64,000 nucleotides of DNA. It comes from Acanthosoma haemorrhoidale (taxonomy: Eukaryota; Arthropoda; Insecta; Hemiptera; Acanthosomatidae). This document shows, piece after piece, positions 24,811 to 35,290 of the stretch (position 1 is its first letter; every line of letters starts with the position of its first letter). The DNA is taken from positions 46,575,754 to 46,639,753 of the forward strand of contig OV884011.1 of the NCBI GenBank assembly GCA_930367205.1, given 5' to 3'. The notes under the pieces are model-generated. The model saw only the letters and a list, made by a program, of their open reading frames with translations, did not search any database and was not told where the DNA came from. Made by a program: the position numbers and the translations under genes.

Positions 24811-27800
24811 AGGCGAAACGTGGACCATAATGTTTTACGAATATGCAGGATTTACCGGATACCAATAAAAGAGATACCAATCAATTGTAATGTATTTTCA
24901 TTGCATATCACTATTGTTTATGACTTCAATATAACTATTGTGATGGTGTATGGGATGTATGTATGTTTTTGATTGTATAAAAAAGATATTCACAACAGAG
25001 TTTTGGCTATTGTCTTTTTACACTACGAATACCAAGCAATCATGCAGATTAAATAATTATAAACCTGGATTAAAAAAATTGAAAACATACGCCAGTCTGC
25101 TGAAGTGAATTGAACTGCAACAAGTTGTTGCCAACGCGCGTAACTAAATAAGTTACATTGGCATGAAGATGTTACGGAACGTCATATTGTATAAGAATCC
25201 TATTTTTTACGTGCCTACTGAGAAATACGCACCGTTAATAAACTTATCAAAGTAACATATTCTGATATAAGAGGAATCTGCCAAGCAAAAAAAATTTACT
25301 GGCATATAACGTTATAAGCTGCTGGACGGCCCCTTTCGCAAGGTGCAAGGCCTGATGCAGCTGCGGTAGAGGACACGAATCGTCGGCAGGTGAACACTCC
25401 CTGAAGAGTCCTGTGGCTGATCGAGACCTTTGGCACAGAGCTGGTTGGATAACGCGGAAACCTAGCCAAGCCTTTGACGCAACCAAACTTTCTCTAAGTG
25501 GCATCGACCTTCTGCCGATCGGTTCTATGCCTCACTCTGCACCTAGAAATATTTTAGGTCACAAGCTCATAACGAAAAACTATACCTTATTAATTTTCAT
25601 AAAATGATTAAATAAAGATACTGTTAATATTTACGACATATTTAGGCTCTGTGGTAGTTTTCATCAGAATGACTTTTAAGATGGTCTAGTGAAAGCAAGA
25701 TACCAAAAGCTCTTCAACCAAAATACCATTTTACCATACTAAAAGCAAATACCAAAAAATATCAACATTTTTAAAGGAACCAATTATGTTACTTATTAAA
25801 ATCAAATTTTATTAAAGTATCTATTCTAAGGGTTTCAAGAATTTTATTGTTGTTCTTTTAAACCAGAAACCAACATGTTTTCACCCCTGACCCTAGCTGT
25901 ATTTCCTAGAGATTGAGACCCCAGTTCGTCTTATAAATGTTAAATTTTAGACGGACAAATATTTTCAACCTCATAAAAAATTATTAAGTGTTATTAATCA
26001 ACTATGATTAATTGTTACTAAAATTCATGATTTTTCCCCTATAATTTTACGTATGTTATCATTTAAGATTTCAACTTCCAGCTTAAGAATATGTAAATTT
26101 TTTTATTCCTAAGTTAAAACTGTCATTAACACCGCGTTTACTACTTTAACTCAACCGCTCACGTTGAGTACAGTGTTGGATTAAAAACCTAGACTTCTGA
26201 TTAATGTCATGTAATGTTTTAACCAAATGATATGTTTTCTTAAGTCATATGTGATGCCAATAACACCGTCGTTAAGATCTGGGAACACAATGCTTCAGCT
26301 CGGAGCAATTAGTATTATTTTATGATGCATTAGTGCTAAAAATAATTCTTACTTAAAACAAATAAAGCAACTCAATGTTAAGTGATAGTGTCATAATTTG
26401 TTAGTTACTTGGTAATCATATTATATTTTGTCAATATTAGGTAATTGATGAGCCCGAAAATTTTTTTTTTTTAATAGTTAAGGTGAATCTCTTTTGTCTT
26501 TATGTATAACAGCTATTGCCATCTTATTGATTGATCATTTTTATAATGAATGACCTCACCGGTTAATTCTTGATCATGATCCAAACGTGTGAGGAAAAAA
26601 CGAACAAACATGACAAAATAGCCTGATATTATTTACAGCAGAGAATTTATAGCTTAGTTTTGTTGGTGAAAAATTTAAAACTTTTCAGTTTATTATTATT
26701 ATTTTTATATCAATAGGTTAATTATAAAAGATAATATTTGATTCAAATCCATGATCTTATCACGCAAAGCCCGGGAAATAAGCCTTAAGGGGTGAAACCT
26801 TAACTTATACTTGTTTTTATGTGTTTTGTTATTAAATTATTATTAATTGATTTGTTTTGGGCAACTTTTAGCAATTGGGTACCTTTTCTTTTAAATAGAG
26901 TCTCTCTCTACCTATTAGCCTATTTAGGGAAATCATTTTTATATATTTGTTTAAAGTGTCCCTTCTTAGAGCGTTCCTCTTATGGCTTCGTTCAGAGCAG
27001 TGCAAAGGCTGGATTACCTACAATCTTGAATATAATTGATAAATTATATAATGGACATTGGATGTGATAAAACTGTCAACAGAATTTTGCCGTTTGGGAT
27101 GACTAAGTTGATTGAATGCAATGATTGGTTTAATTACATTTTATGCTTTAAACGCCTATAGCCACTCGTTATAAGTCATAAGGTGTGGGGTAACTTTATG
27201 CTATTACCGACCAAGTTACACAATTAGATATTCTGGAACATTGAAATTTCCACATTCCCAGTTCTGGCTTAGGCTGCTGTTAAATATTCGTGACGCCATT
27301 GTTTCCGAAAGCTAGTGCAAAAGTGTGCTAGTTCATAATGGCCCATGAGACCATCATTCACCAACGAAAAGTCACGTTCTAGGTATGAGGTAACCGCTCA
27401 TTCAATCAACTACCGGAGTTTATATCGAGAGATAATGGAGATTGAAGTGTTTTGATATTTCCGAAACCTCTAGTCAATGATGTTGATCCTATTTTCCAAT
27501 GGGATATTAAGAGTCACATCAGCACTACCAGACAGCTCCAACACTTAATTTTATATTTTCTGAAGATTGTTCCTAGATCAGAACAAACAGATACGACACG
27601 ACATTAGTGACGTGCGTTGCCCTTTCGTATCCTTCCGCTGCACTGGACGTTCCTCCCTCCGATCCACGAGTCCCAAGGCCTTGCCGCTAATGGAAATAAC
27701 TTAAGCTCTTACCACTAAATTCTTCTTCGTCTTCCTTTTTAATACATAGCCCAAACATGATACAACCAGATAGAGTAACGAACTGTTCTACCTTAGCAAC

Positions 27801-29377
27801 ATACTTTAAGAAAGCATTTTTACACCACCTAAATCCTAAAATCGGATTAGTAAAGGAACCTTGACTTTCTGTGGAGCACTGTTTGGGCTTTGGAAGTGCC
27901 TCTGATCTCACAGGTTACTTGAAAATTTGGTATTTTCCAAGGCAGTGGACTTAATTTGTCTAGCCATCTATAGGCATTGATGGCCAAAATGATTTCGGAC
28001 ATGAAAGATCGCTTTGAGGGACATGCTGGTCTTATTTATCTGTACAAGAACTAGAAGACCAATAAGCGTGGTTGACAACGGAACACATAATCTGCTAGAT
28101 TCGATCTCAATGTAGAAGGAACGCTGGTAGCCGTAGCTACAGAAGAAACATGTTTTATATTAATAAAAAACAGTCTAGTTAATGACCTTTAGAATAATGT
28201 ATAATGTCACCGTTTATAATCTCGGCTGAGATACAATCCGATTCCGGAAAGTATTTGAATGACAAACTAGCTCCTGTCAAGATCGCGACGTTGTAAAATA
28301 TTTCCCACTTGAGGATGCACCATTTCGTCTAAATCCTTCGTTATAAAAACGCCTCTTGATTACATTTTGTAGTTCATCAATGTTACTCCTCCAGGGAATC
28401 CATCGATCAAATCGAGGCAGCTCTGTCTTCTGATCAAAACCATTGCCCTTCCACAATTTCCACCACATTTCAAATCCAGTCTCGGTGAGCGGTTGAGTTT
28501 TTTTATGTTTCCTAAAGGGATTTCCTTTCTCTTGAAAACTCAATTTAGACTAAACGAATATTTCCCTCCCACAACATCCCATACTCACTATCTGTAAATT
28601 CGATATTGTTTTCTAATGGTGGTAATAAGATTAAATCATAACACGTTCATGCTAATCATGTATTTATTTTCCACACCTGCTATACACATAAGTGAATTTT
28701 GAGTATAGGTTTCGTTCTCCTGCAATGTCTCGTGTAATTTGTAATTGGTATATAGCCGATCAATGGGTACAGGCCGGAGTCTTACTCGGGCAGTCTTTTT
28801 GATTTTTGTATTTTCGTATAAAGTATTACTAATGATGATGGTCATAACCTTTTTCACTTCTAGCAGAGCAACCTTACCTTTCCTATTGCTTTTATTCTCC
28901 TCTACCCTACAGTACGAACGTACCCGATGTTCTATTGTACATCGTATAACCAGATTTCAGAAAAGGTTCAAAGAATTGTGATAATCGTAGCTCATGTGAC
29001 CTGAAGATACTGATTCAACCGAGGGCACAGCTACATTTCATAATCAACTTCAATACGACTTCGACCCTTCTCAATCTACCTATAAGATGAGCTCTAGGTT
29101 TATAAATAGGTACAATGAGGCCACAAAGATAAGTTTCGGCGAAAGTATCCAATGCTAGAGAGGCTGGATTTGTTTCTAGGCAAGGTCGTTCACCCAAGAC
29201 CGTTTCACTTTCGGTACCAGCTCAACCTTTCCCTGCTTCTGCTGTTCCAGCGCACTTATAACTGTTTAACCTGTCTCCTTTATCTCTCAGCCGTTTTTCT
29301 CTTCGCGGAAAAGTGAGTTTTTTTTCTTTCTTCTTCTTGTTCTCTTTTAACAAGTTATTTACTCTCTTTAGTCTTTT
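24811..29377. other. AT-rich intergenic DNA with GC-richer patches
   Basis: No gene assigned. About 25300-25560 is richer in G+C and holds two opposed frames without motifs. On the minus strand between roughly 27690 and 28060, several short frames (for example one containing 'AINAYRWLDKLSPLPW') look more protein-like than their surroundings. A further minus frame of 88 codons at 28277-28543 is Trp- and Arg-rich. These could be pieces of one decayed element, but I recognise no family. Confidence 0.35.
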
Positions 29378-29482
29378 AGTCACACCACCGCCACTTTAGT
29401 CGGTAAGCTGACCTCAGACGAGGAACGTCGGTTTTACAATCTTATTACAGAACTTCAGCTCGCAATTGCGATGCTTAGCTGA
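29378..29482 (+). other. Short open frame after a strong acceptor-like tract
   Basis: A 34-codon open stretch ends with a stop at 29480-29482. Its translation includes 'TSDEERRFYNLITELQLAI', which looks like an amphipathic helical segment. It follows a long pyrimidine-rich tract that ends in 'cttttag' at about 29372-29378, which resembles a 3' splice site. It could be a terminal exon of an unknown gene or the start of a gag-like frame from a mobile element. The evidence is only this short stretch, so I do not call a gene. Confidence 0.2.
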
Positions 29483-30422
29483 AACGAAGCGGGCCATTAA
29501 CGCTAGGGTTCATTGAGCTTTCGGGGAAGTCGTCTTATTTTAGGGAAACCTCTTCGTTTTGATTCAGTTTGTGGATAGTACATTTATCTCCAAACTATAA
29601 ACATGTAGATTATTTTTTTATATTGTAAATAAGTAAGAAGTGGCTTATTCCAACCTTTTGACACTTAAATGAGGAAGGAAATATATCCAGGTAAATAAGT
29701 GTGGTTTTAGGGTTTATTTATTTTTTTTTCAAAACTGGAGACCCTCATGTTTCAAGCCAAATGCTTACAAGTACTTTCCTCTTTGAATCCCCTGTCTAAG
29801 CTTGATACGTACATTTCACATAATGGCTCCATGAAACATGAACGTCATTAATTATTAGTATTAAATAATTAATATTTTTCTTTTATATTAAGCAGGATAT
29901 CAAATTACTCTCGCCAACTCATGTTGGCTCATGCTGATGTGAACGATAATTACGTAAAGTCATTAAAACTCATCAAGAGTGTTTTCGCTATTGTTTGCAA
30001 TCCCACTTTCATATAGTGGGATCTTTATTTACGTCTTCTACTACTAAGCTCTGCTTGATTCCCCAATGGTTTTATAATATAAAATATAACAGCTAAATTA
30101 TTAAAAATTCGTCCAGTTTATTGATGTGCATAAAGTTTTTGGGTGTTTATTGGACTAATATTACAAAAATTACATAAGTCCTGAACTGTGTGATAAATCG
30201 CACTAGGCATTTTTCCGACAGCCCAATTTCAAATAGATTTTCACTAGTAGTTCCAGAGAAGCTATGCAATCCCATGAAACATAATGAAGGGTTACGATTT
30301 ATTAAACTATTCCTAGTTAAAAAGTGAATATTTTCATATAATATTTTGTGGGATAGCAAAAATATGTAGGGAAATTGAAGATATATTACGTCTGTTACAG
30401 CCTAGCAACATTGTTTAAAACG
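29483..30422. other. AT-rich intergenic DNA with a dispersed-repeat fragment
   Basis: No gene supported. Positions about 29930-29975 contain 'ataattacgtaaagtc' followed by 'attaaaact', matching phrases near 165-185 and 34090. This suggests another fragment of the old dispersed repeat seen at the left edge of the window. Confidence 0.4.
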
Positions 30423-30505
30423 ACTAATATCTTATATATATTATACTCTTTATTGGGCTATAATTACAATCTGCCTTTTATAAGGCAATCAGTAACTAAC
30501 ATCTT
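30423..30505 (-). mobile_element. 61-bp retroposed LINE-tail unit with flanking target duplication
   Basis: On the minus strand this reads: 11-bp direct repeat (aagatgttagt), unit, direct repeat (aagatattagt, one mismatch). The unit (30434-30494) consists of the hairpin 'tgccttataaaaggca', then 'gattgtaattatagcccaataaa' type sequence and a TA-rich tail. The same hairpin and tail occur at 38038-38086, and the hairpin context matches the 3' end of the LINE at 49491-50347. The flanking repeats on the plus strand are at 30423-30433 and 30495-30505. This is the expected form of a severely 5'-truncated target-primed insertion. Confidence 0.6.
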
Positions 30506-30667
30506 AAAAGGAAAAACCGGAAAATTGGAATAGAAATACAAAATCGCCTTAGGGAACGACGAGTGAAATTTTAATCGTACTGCGGAGAAAACACATAATT
30601 ATTTACCTTTTCATTCATACCGGGATTCGGGACCTATTCACAGGAATTCAGCGACTGGTATTAAAAA

Positions 30668-31012
30668 GTGGAAGTCAGTTTCCCCGATCGCAGGCAGGTC
30701 AAGGTAACAGTAGCTACCTTAGCTCCCAGCTCGCTGATCTACCTAACAGTAGCTACCTTAGCTCCCAGCTCGCTGATCTACCCAACAGTAGCTACCTTAG
30801 CTCCCAGCTCGCTGATCTACCCAACAGTAGCTACCTTAGCTCCCAGCTCGCTGATCTACCCAACAAGTGTGCGCTTAATACAGAAGTCCAGTAAGACTTT
30901 GAAAAAATATTTGACAAAATATGAGCTCATAGTTACCTGCGGGATTAGTTTTTATTGGGTATATCAGTTTAGGTTGGTTTATGAAATAACTATCTTCAGA
31001 GTACAAAGCTGA
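30668..31012 (+). other. 114-codon open frame carrying the 39-bp tandem repeat
   Basis: Residues 13-68 or so are four tandem copies of a 13-residue unit read as TVATLAPSSLIY(L/P). Because 39 is a multiple of three the frame stays open through the array. The rest of the frame has no recognisable domain, there is no start context, and the array alone explains the length of the frame. I regard the frame as probably accidental, but it could be a fragment of a repetitive surface or secreted protein. Confidence 0.2.
30706..30865 (+). repeat. 39-bp minisatellite, about 4.1 copies
   Basis: The unit begins 'aacagtagctaccttagctc' and ends in 'gctgatctaccc'. Units 2-4 are nearly identical, and unit 1 differs by a C/T change near its end. 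Each unit contains the 8-bp palindrome gtagctac. The array is GC-richer than its flanks. High identity between units points to recent expansion or homogenisation. Confidence 0.95.
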
Positions 31013-31590
31013 TTCAAAGCTCTCTTCATCCTATTTCCATCCCCAGACTATCTCATACAAGGATCAGGTCCACACACAAATCTGGGAGATGCGGCAAGAG
31101 GTAGCCGGATCGGGATCTATAATATAAAGTCAATGTTTTGCATAACTGAAATAACTCTTTGAGGAATTATAAGCAGTAGAGTGAGGCAGCAAGAGCAGTT
31201 TCAGGGTGCTCCACCAGATGACATGCTTGAAGCGTATTCTCGCATTTCCGGATCTACTGATTAGTCTAGTCGACCACGTCCACATACATACACATGTAGA
31301 TTATGTCCGTACGTAGTCCATAAGTGAATTTTATGGAATTCTTTCTTTCTAATATTCCTAAATATAAATTCACTCAAATTTGAAAATATCACTCACCTCC
31401 TATAATAATAAGGATATTTTTGTAATGCCAGATCAACCAAAAATAAGGATCGTTGAGATCAGTACATCTGCAAGATTGTTCCCTCAGGTTTCTTAATGCA
31501 TGCGTGATGATATAGTTAAGCAACCCTATTTCCAAGCGATGCGGCAAGATTTTGTGGTTTGCGAAGATGGATGATCCGTTTAATATATAG

Positions 31591-31614
31591 ATATATATAT
31601 ATATATATATATAT
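31591..31614. repeat. TA dinucleotide microsatellite
   Basis: About twelve AT repeats in an AT-rich setting. The Tyr-Ile-rich open frame across it on the minus strand is a by-product of the repeat. Confidence 0.9.
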
Positions 31615-31691
31615 ACCAGGTAGTTCGTAAGACCACCCAAGCCTGTGTTAGCTATTTCGGGTTAGCTAAAAGGGAGAGGCTCTAATTTAAA

Positions 31692-31757
31692 CTTTTTTTT
31701 CTTCATAGCCCCTTTCAATTTACAGATAATTCTATATAATTATAGATCCTCAGGCGA
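31692..31757 (+). repeat. T-tract plus 'tagccccttt' repeat, copy 2
   Basis: Same order of phrases as 5580-5650: poly-T, 'catagcccctttcaattt', 'acagata', 'aattatagatcctca'. It is in the same orientation, with a handful of differences. Confidence 0.5.
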
Positions 31758-34700
31758 ATCTATTTACAAATTATTTTGTATTTCCTGTAGCATCGCTAAA
31801 ATATACTTACTGGAAAAATAAATTAATCACGAAGGAAATCGGCTTCGTTTTGTTCAATTTTAAGATGTCTTAAGTCTCAGCTCAGAAACAATTCTTATTT
31901 TTTTATTTATTCAGATATTTCTATGTAATAAATTAATTGGAAGGCTATTTAACTATTGATCGATTAGTTGTATTTAAAAAGTAAAACATCATCTTAAACT
32001 AAAAGTGCACCTTTAAAATATTCATTCAAAACCTTACCAAAAGGAGAATAGAATCAGCATTTGAGTGAAACTAACTGACTTTTTTTAGATATTCGGCCTG
32101 ACAAAAAACGTAAAAATGGCACGTAGATTTAAAACGAAAAAAAAATACGTGAAGAACTATTTTATTGTTGTATGTATGTGTTAAGATCAACGATAGTAGG
32201 GGATTAACCAATAGGCTTGATTGTAATTACAAACGTATAGCAGGAATAAATGTATTTCTATATGAAACACGTTAGCTATTGTAAAAATAATACGATCGTT
32301 CAGAACTCGTTAAAGTGATAAATAACGTTGCTGAAATCATCTTAAAGAGCTTTTGAGCTGGGAGTTGAAAAATCTAAAAACCAAGCGAAATGGACCTGGT
32401 TGCATTTTCACTGAAGGCTGATCAGCATAGATGTTCCGGATCAAATAGCTTTAAAAATTTAATTAGATAGATTCATTTTTACCATGGTTACAGTAGGATA
32501 TCATAATTTGTCTTATTAGTGTACTGGAAGGATAGAAACCGAGTATGTTCATATTAGATATTGGGCAGGTCCCGATATATATTTTTTTTCTTCGGCCGTA
32601 AATTATTAGCGAAAACACGATATCTTCATATAGGATGGGTGGCAAGACGATTTCGCAATAGCAGCGATAAACATAGGATCCCCCTAGGCCCTTATATAAT
32701 GGCTTTAGAAAGTGCATCTGGGCTATGCACTTCTGCACCTTACCTAACCCAGCTTATCTAACAGGAGGCCATTCAACCCGCTACAATCACCTAGTAAATG
32801 CCATTTCTGCCTCTACTAGCTCACTTACTAACCCCTAAGCTACTAGAACAGTACCTAAGTGACAAGCCAGAAATAGCTAACTATCAAATAAAATTCATTT
32901 AAATACATTTTGTATATACATAAATGTTGTTTACTCTTGAAACAAGGGGTCTAATATCTTGCCGCTTGCTTAAACGCCAAACTATCACGGAAACTACACA
33001 CATTGAACACATTGAACCCTCTACTTAACAAAACACAACGAAATACTTGGAGCGATCCTCGCATATGCCACGTCTGAAACTACTTGACAGACTCCCAAAA
33101 ATTCAAAATTAATCCCTCCGCACCATCACAAAAGCTTCGTTCATACTAACTCCTTGATCAAGCAAGGACTTACGGCTTAGAGAAGCACACACACACAAAC
33201 GTTGCTTCAAACATATTTTTTTTTTATCACATTCCAAGAATTCATTAGGTTATTTTTAAAAATCGATATAAAATTGTGTAAGGCAACAAATCCCGGTAAA
33301 AAAAAAATATGATGTATTGTTATAATGTTTTGCATACCACACAACATCTCAAAATATTATGTTAAATTTTTGGTTAAATTACAATAATGGGAAGTACCGA
33401 CAACTTAAAAAACAGTCTGTCTCTTTAAACTAACTCCCTGTCAATCACAGTTCAGAAGTCATTTAGAGATATATAATTTAGATTTTTCCTTATGGTTAAA
33501 AAACCATTGAAGGTGGTACAGAAAAAAGAAAGCCATTCAATATATGTTTTATACTTGGCTTATTCAAACTGAAATTATGAAAATTCATTAAAACTACCTT
33601 TAACATCGTGTTCACAACGTCAACTCAAAAGTTACTTTTTTAGAACCACACGATGGCTCAATTTTATCCATCATTTGAAACCACCACAATGAAACATATT
33701 TATAGGTTATTTATAAATTAATTACTACTAGTTATTAGATATGATACTGAGAACAGTATCAAATTGAATATATCATAATATGTAATTTATGCTCTTAAAG
33801 GGATTTTAATTAAGTGAAACAATTAAAAATTGTTATTAAATGTGAAACCATCCAGTTTTATATTTTAAACAATGATATTTTGCGTAAAAGTTTTACTCGA
33901 TGACGAGGGACACTAAAAAACAAATGAATTTTAATAAAAGTAATGACGAGTAAATAATGTTTGTATTAATTAAATACAAAATAAATAATGTCATGCCATA
34001 TTAAACTGGATATAAAATAAAATATCTCCAAGACCAGCTTAATAATTTATATTATTAGTCGGGGGTATAGTGAACTATTGTAATAAAAAGTCATTAAAAC
34101 TATATACAAAATTAGTTATGCAGCCGTAACCAATGATGTATTACAATGGCATGTTTTTTCTTTCATTTTTTCTAGTTGTTGCATATTTCAATTTTAATGA
34201 CTAAGATACTATAAAAATAAAACGAAGTATTTTACGTCACTGAATACTAGTACTACTATACGAAGAATGTTTTACACAACCATTTAAAGAGCTTTTAAAA
34301 GACTTAAAAAACTAATCATGAGAATTTTCCAAATTTGGTGAGCGAAATAGCTTTTATTTAGTGACAACTGAGCCTGAATTATGCGCATATTTTTAATAGG
34401 GGCATTGCGAATTTGGACTTTTATGAAGTTCCATGCTTCTGTGCCTATGGCGTCGGGGAAAATGTTATACCTGCAGGGTAAACAAGGGTCCTGGCGGATC
34501 GATAGCGTCATTTAAAATATTCAAGCGCTCTCGTAGGAGTAAAACTGGCCGTAAATTATGCATCAATGGGGTGATAAATAAAACATGGGGAAACCCCTAA
34601 ATAATGATTGTCTGACTTCTAGACCTATTGGAGTCGAGATACTTGGGCCATAAGAAACCATAATAACCATAACCATGCTACGCTTATTTTCATTTGACTC

Positions 34701-34772
34701 TTATGCCCCTATGCCAGCAGAAAGGGTTACCCATAGTTTAGAACCTTTTTTAGATATACTATTGGATCTATT

Positions 34773-34822
34773 AACACGTTGCCGCCAATGAGGGCTATAG
34801 CCCTCATTTGCGGCAACGTGTT
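34773..34822. repeat. 50-bp near-perfect palindrome at the left end of the piggyBac element
   Basis: Two 25-base arms meet at GGGCTA|TAGCCC, with the centre between 34797 and 34798. A single C/T mismatch (34786 against 34809) interrupts pairing. The arms include the terminal inverted repeat itself, so the left end holds the repeat in both orientations. The right end has only one copy. The structure could extrude as a cruciform or fold as an RNA hairpin. Confidence 0.95.
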
Positions 34823-34837
34823 CCATTATAAATTATA

Positions 34838-35124
34838 AATGAAAAAAATCGGTTCTATGAACTTAATACGCCGGACGGATATGTCCTAAATGTTGAAATT
34901 TATCAAGGAAAATCAGACAACATACAGGAAACATCAAAAACAAGTAGTTTTTTTTTACGGTTAATGCAGCCATATTTGAGTTAAGGACATCATCTCTTTA
35001 TGGACAATTTTTACAACAGTATCGAGCTGTCAAAAGAGCTGCTAAAACATAAAACACACACAACCGGAACGCTTCGTTCTAACAGGAAAGGTAATCCGAG
35101 AAAAAATGACATTATGAGCAAATG
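34838..35124 (+). pseudogene. piggyBac transposase fragment (part of the DDD catalytic domain)
   Basis: In one continuous frame the translation passes through 'TPDGYVLNVEIYQGK', then 'RLMQPYL', an in-frame stop (34982-34984), and then 'GHHLFMDNFYNSIELSKEL' and 'KHKTHTTGTLRSNRKGNP'. This is the order in piggyBac transposases: the G-Y-x-x-N-x-E-I-Y-x-G-K strand, a hydrophobic helix, then the D-N-F-Y-x-S segment holding a catalytic aspartate (here codon 35003-35005). About 95 codons of a usual ~550-600 remain. The N-terminal half, the other two catalytic aspartates and the C-terminal zinc-binding domain are absent. One stop, and further stops after about 35125, show the copy is dead. The reading frame is otherwise well kept, suggesting moderate age. 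Confidence 0.85.
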
Positions 35125-35290
35125 ACGGTTATAGCAGTCGACAGTTTTTTAGGAAAAATAAAACGTGATAATTTTCACTTCCAAACATATAACTTACACT
35201 CGATTTCATCTGGCAGTCATAAACAATTGAAAAAAAAAAATGTGTTTCTGAGCACGATCGTCAAATTAAAATTGTGCGGCAACGTGTTAA

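Larger units (their letters stand above)
31013..34770. other. AT-rich intergenic DNA, nothing assigned
   Basis: No supported gene. It contains a TA microsatellite at 31591-31614 and a T-rich repeat copy at 31692-31757. Diverged dispersed-repeat phrases at about 33560-34110 match the left edge of the window. A C-rich stretch of unclear origin lies at about 32760-33180. Short frames at 32463-32761 and 34284-34511 show no motifs. Confidence 0.45.
34771..35290 (+). mobile_element. Internally deleted piggyBac-like transposon, TTAA to TTAA
   Basis: The 520-bp element is bounded by TTAA at 34771-34774 and 35287-35290. TTAA is the invariant target site of piggyBac transposons. Directly inside are perfect 11-bp terminal inverted repeats CACGTTGCCGC (34775-34785; reverse complement at 35276-35286). 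The left end is part of a 50-bp near-perfect palindrome. Inside lies a readable piece of piggyBac transposase (separate entry). Most of the usual ~2.5 kb element is missing, so it cannot move by itself, but with both ends present it could in principle be mobilised in trans. Ends, target site and coding fragment agree, which makes the family call firm. Confidence 0.9.

Noticed and set aside
31389..31640. 83-codon minus-strand frame
   Set aside because: Part of it translates the TA microsatellite into alternating Tyr and Ile, which inflates its length.
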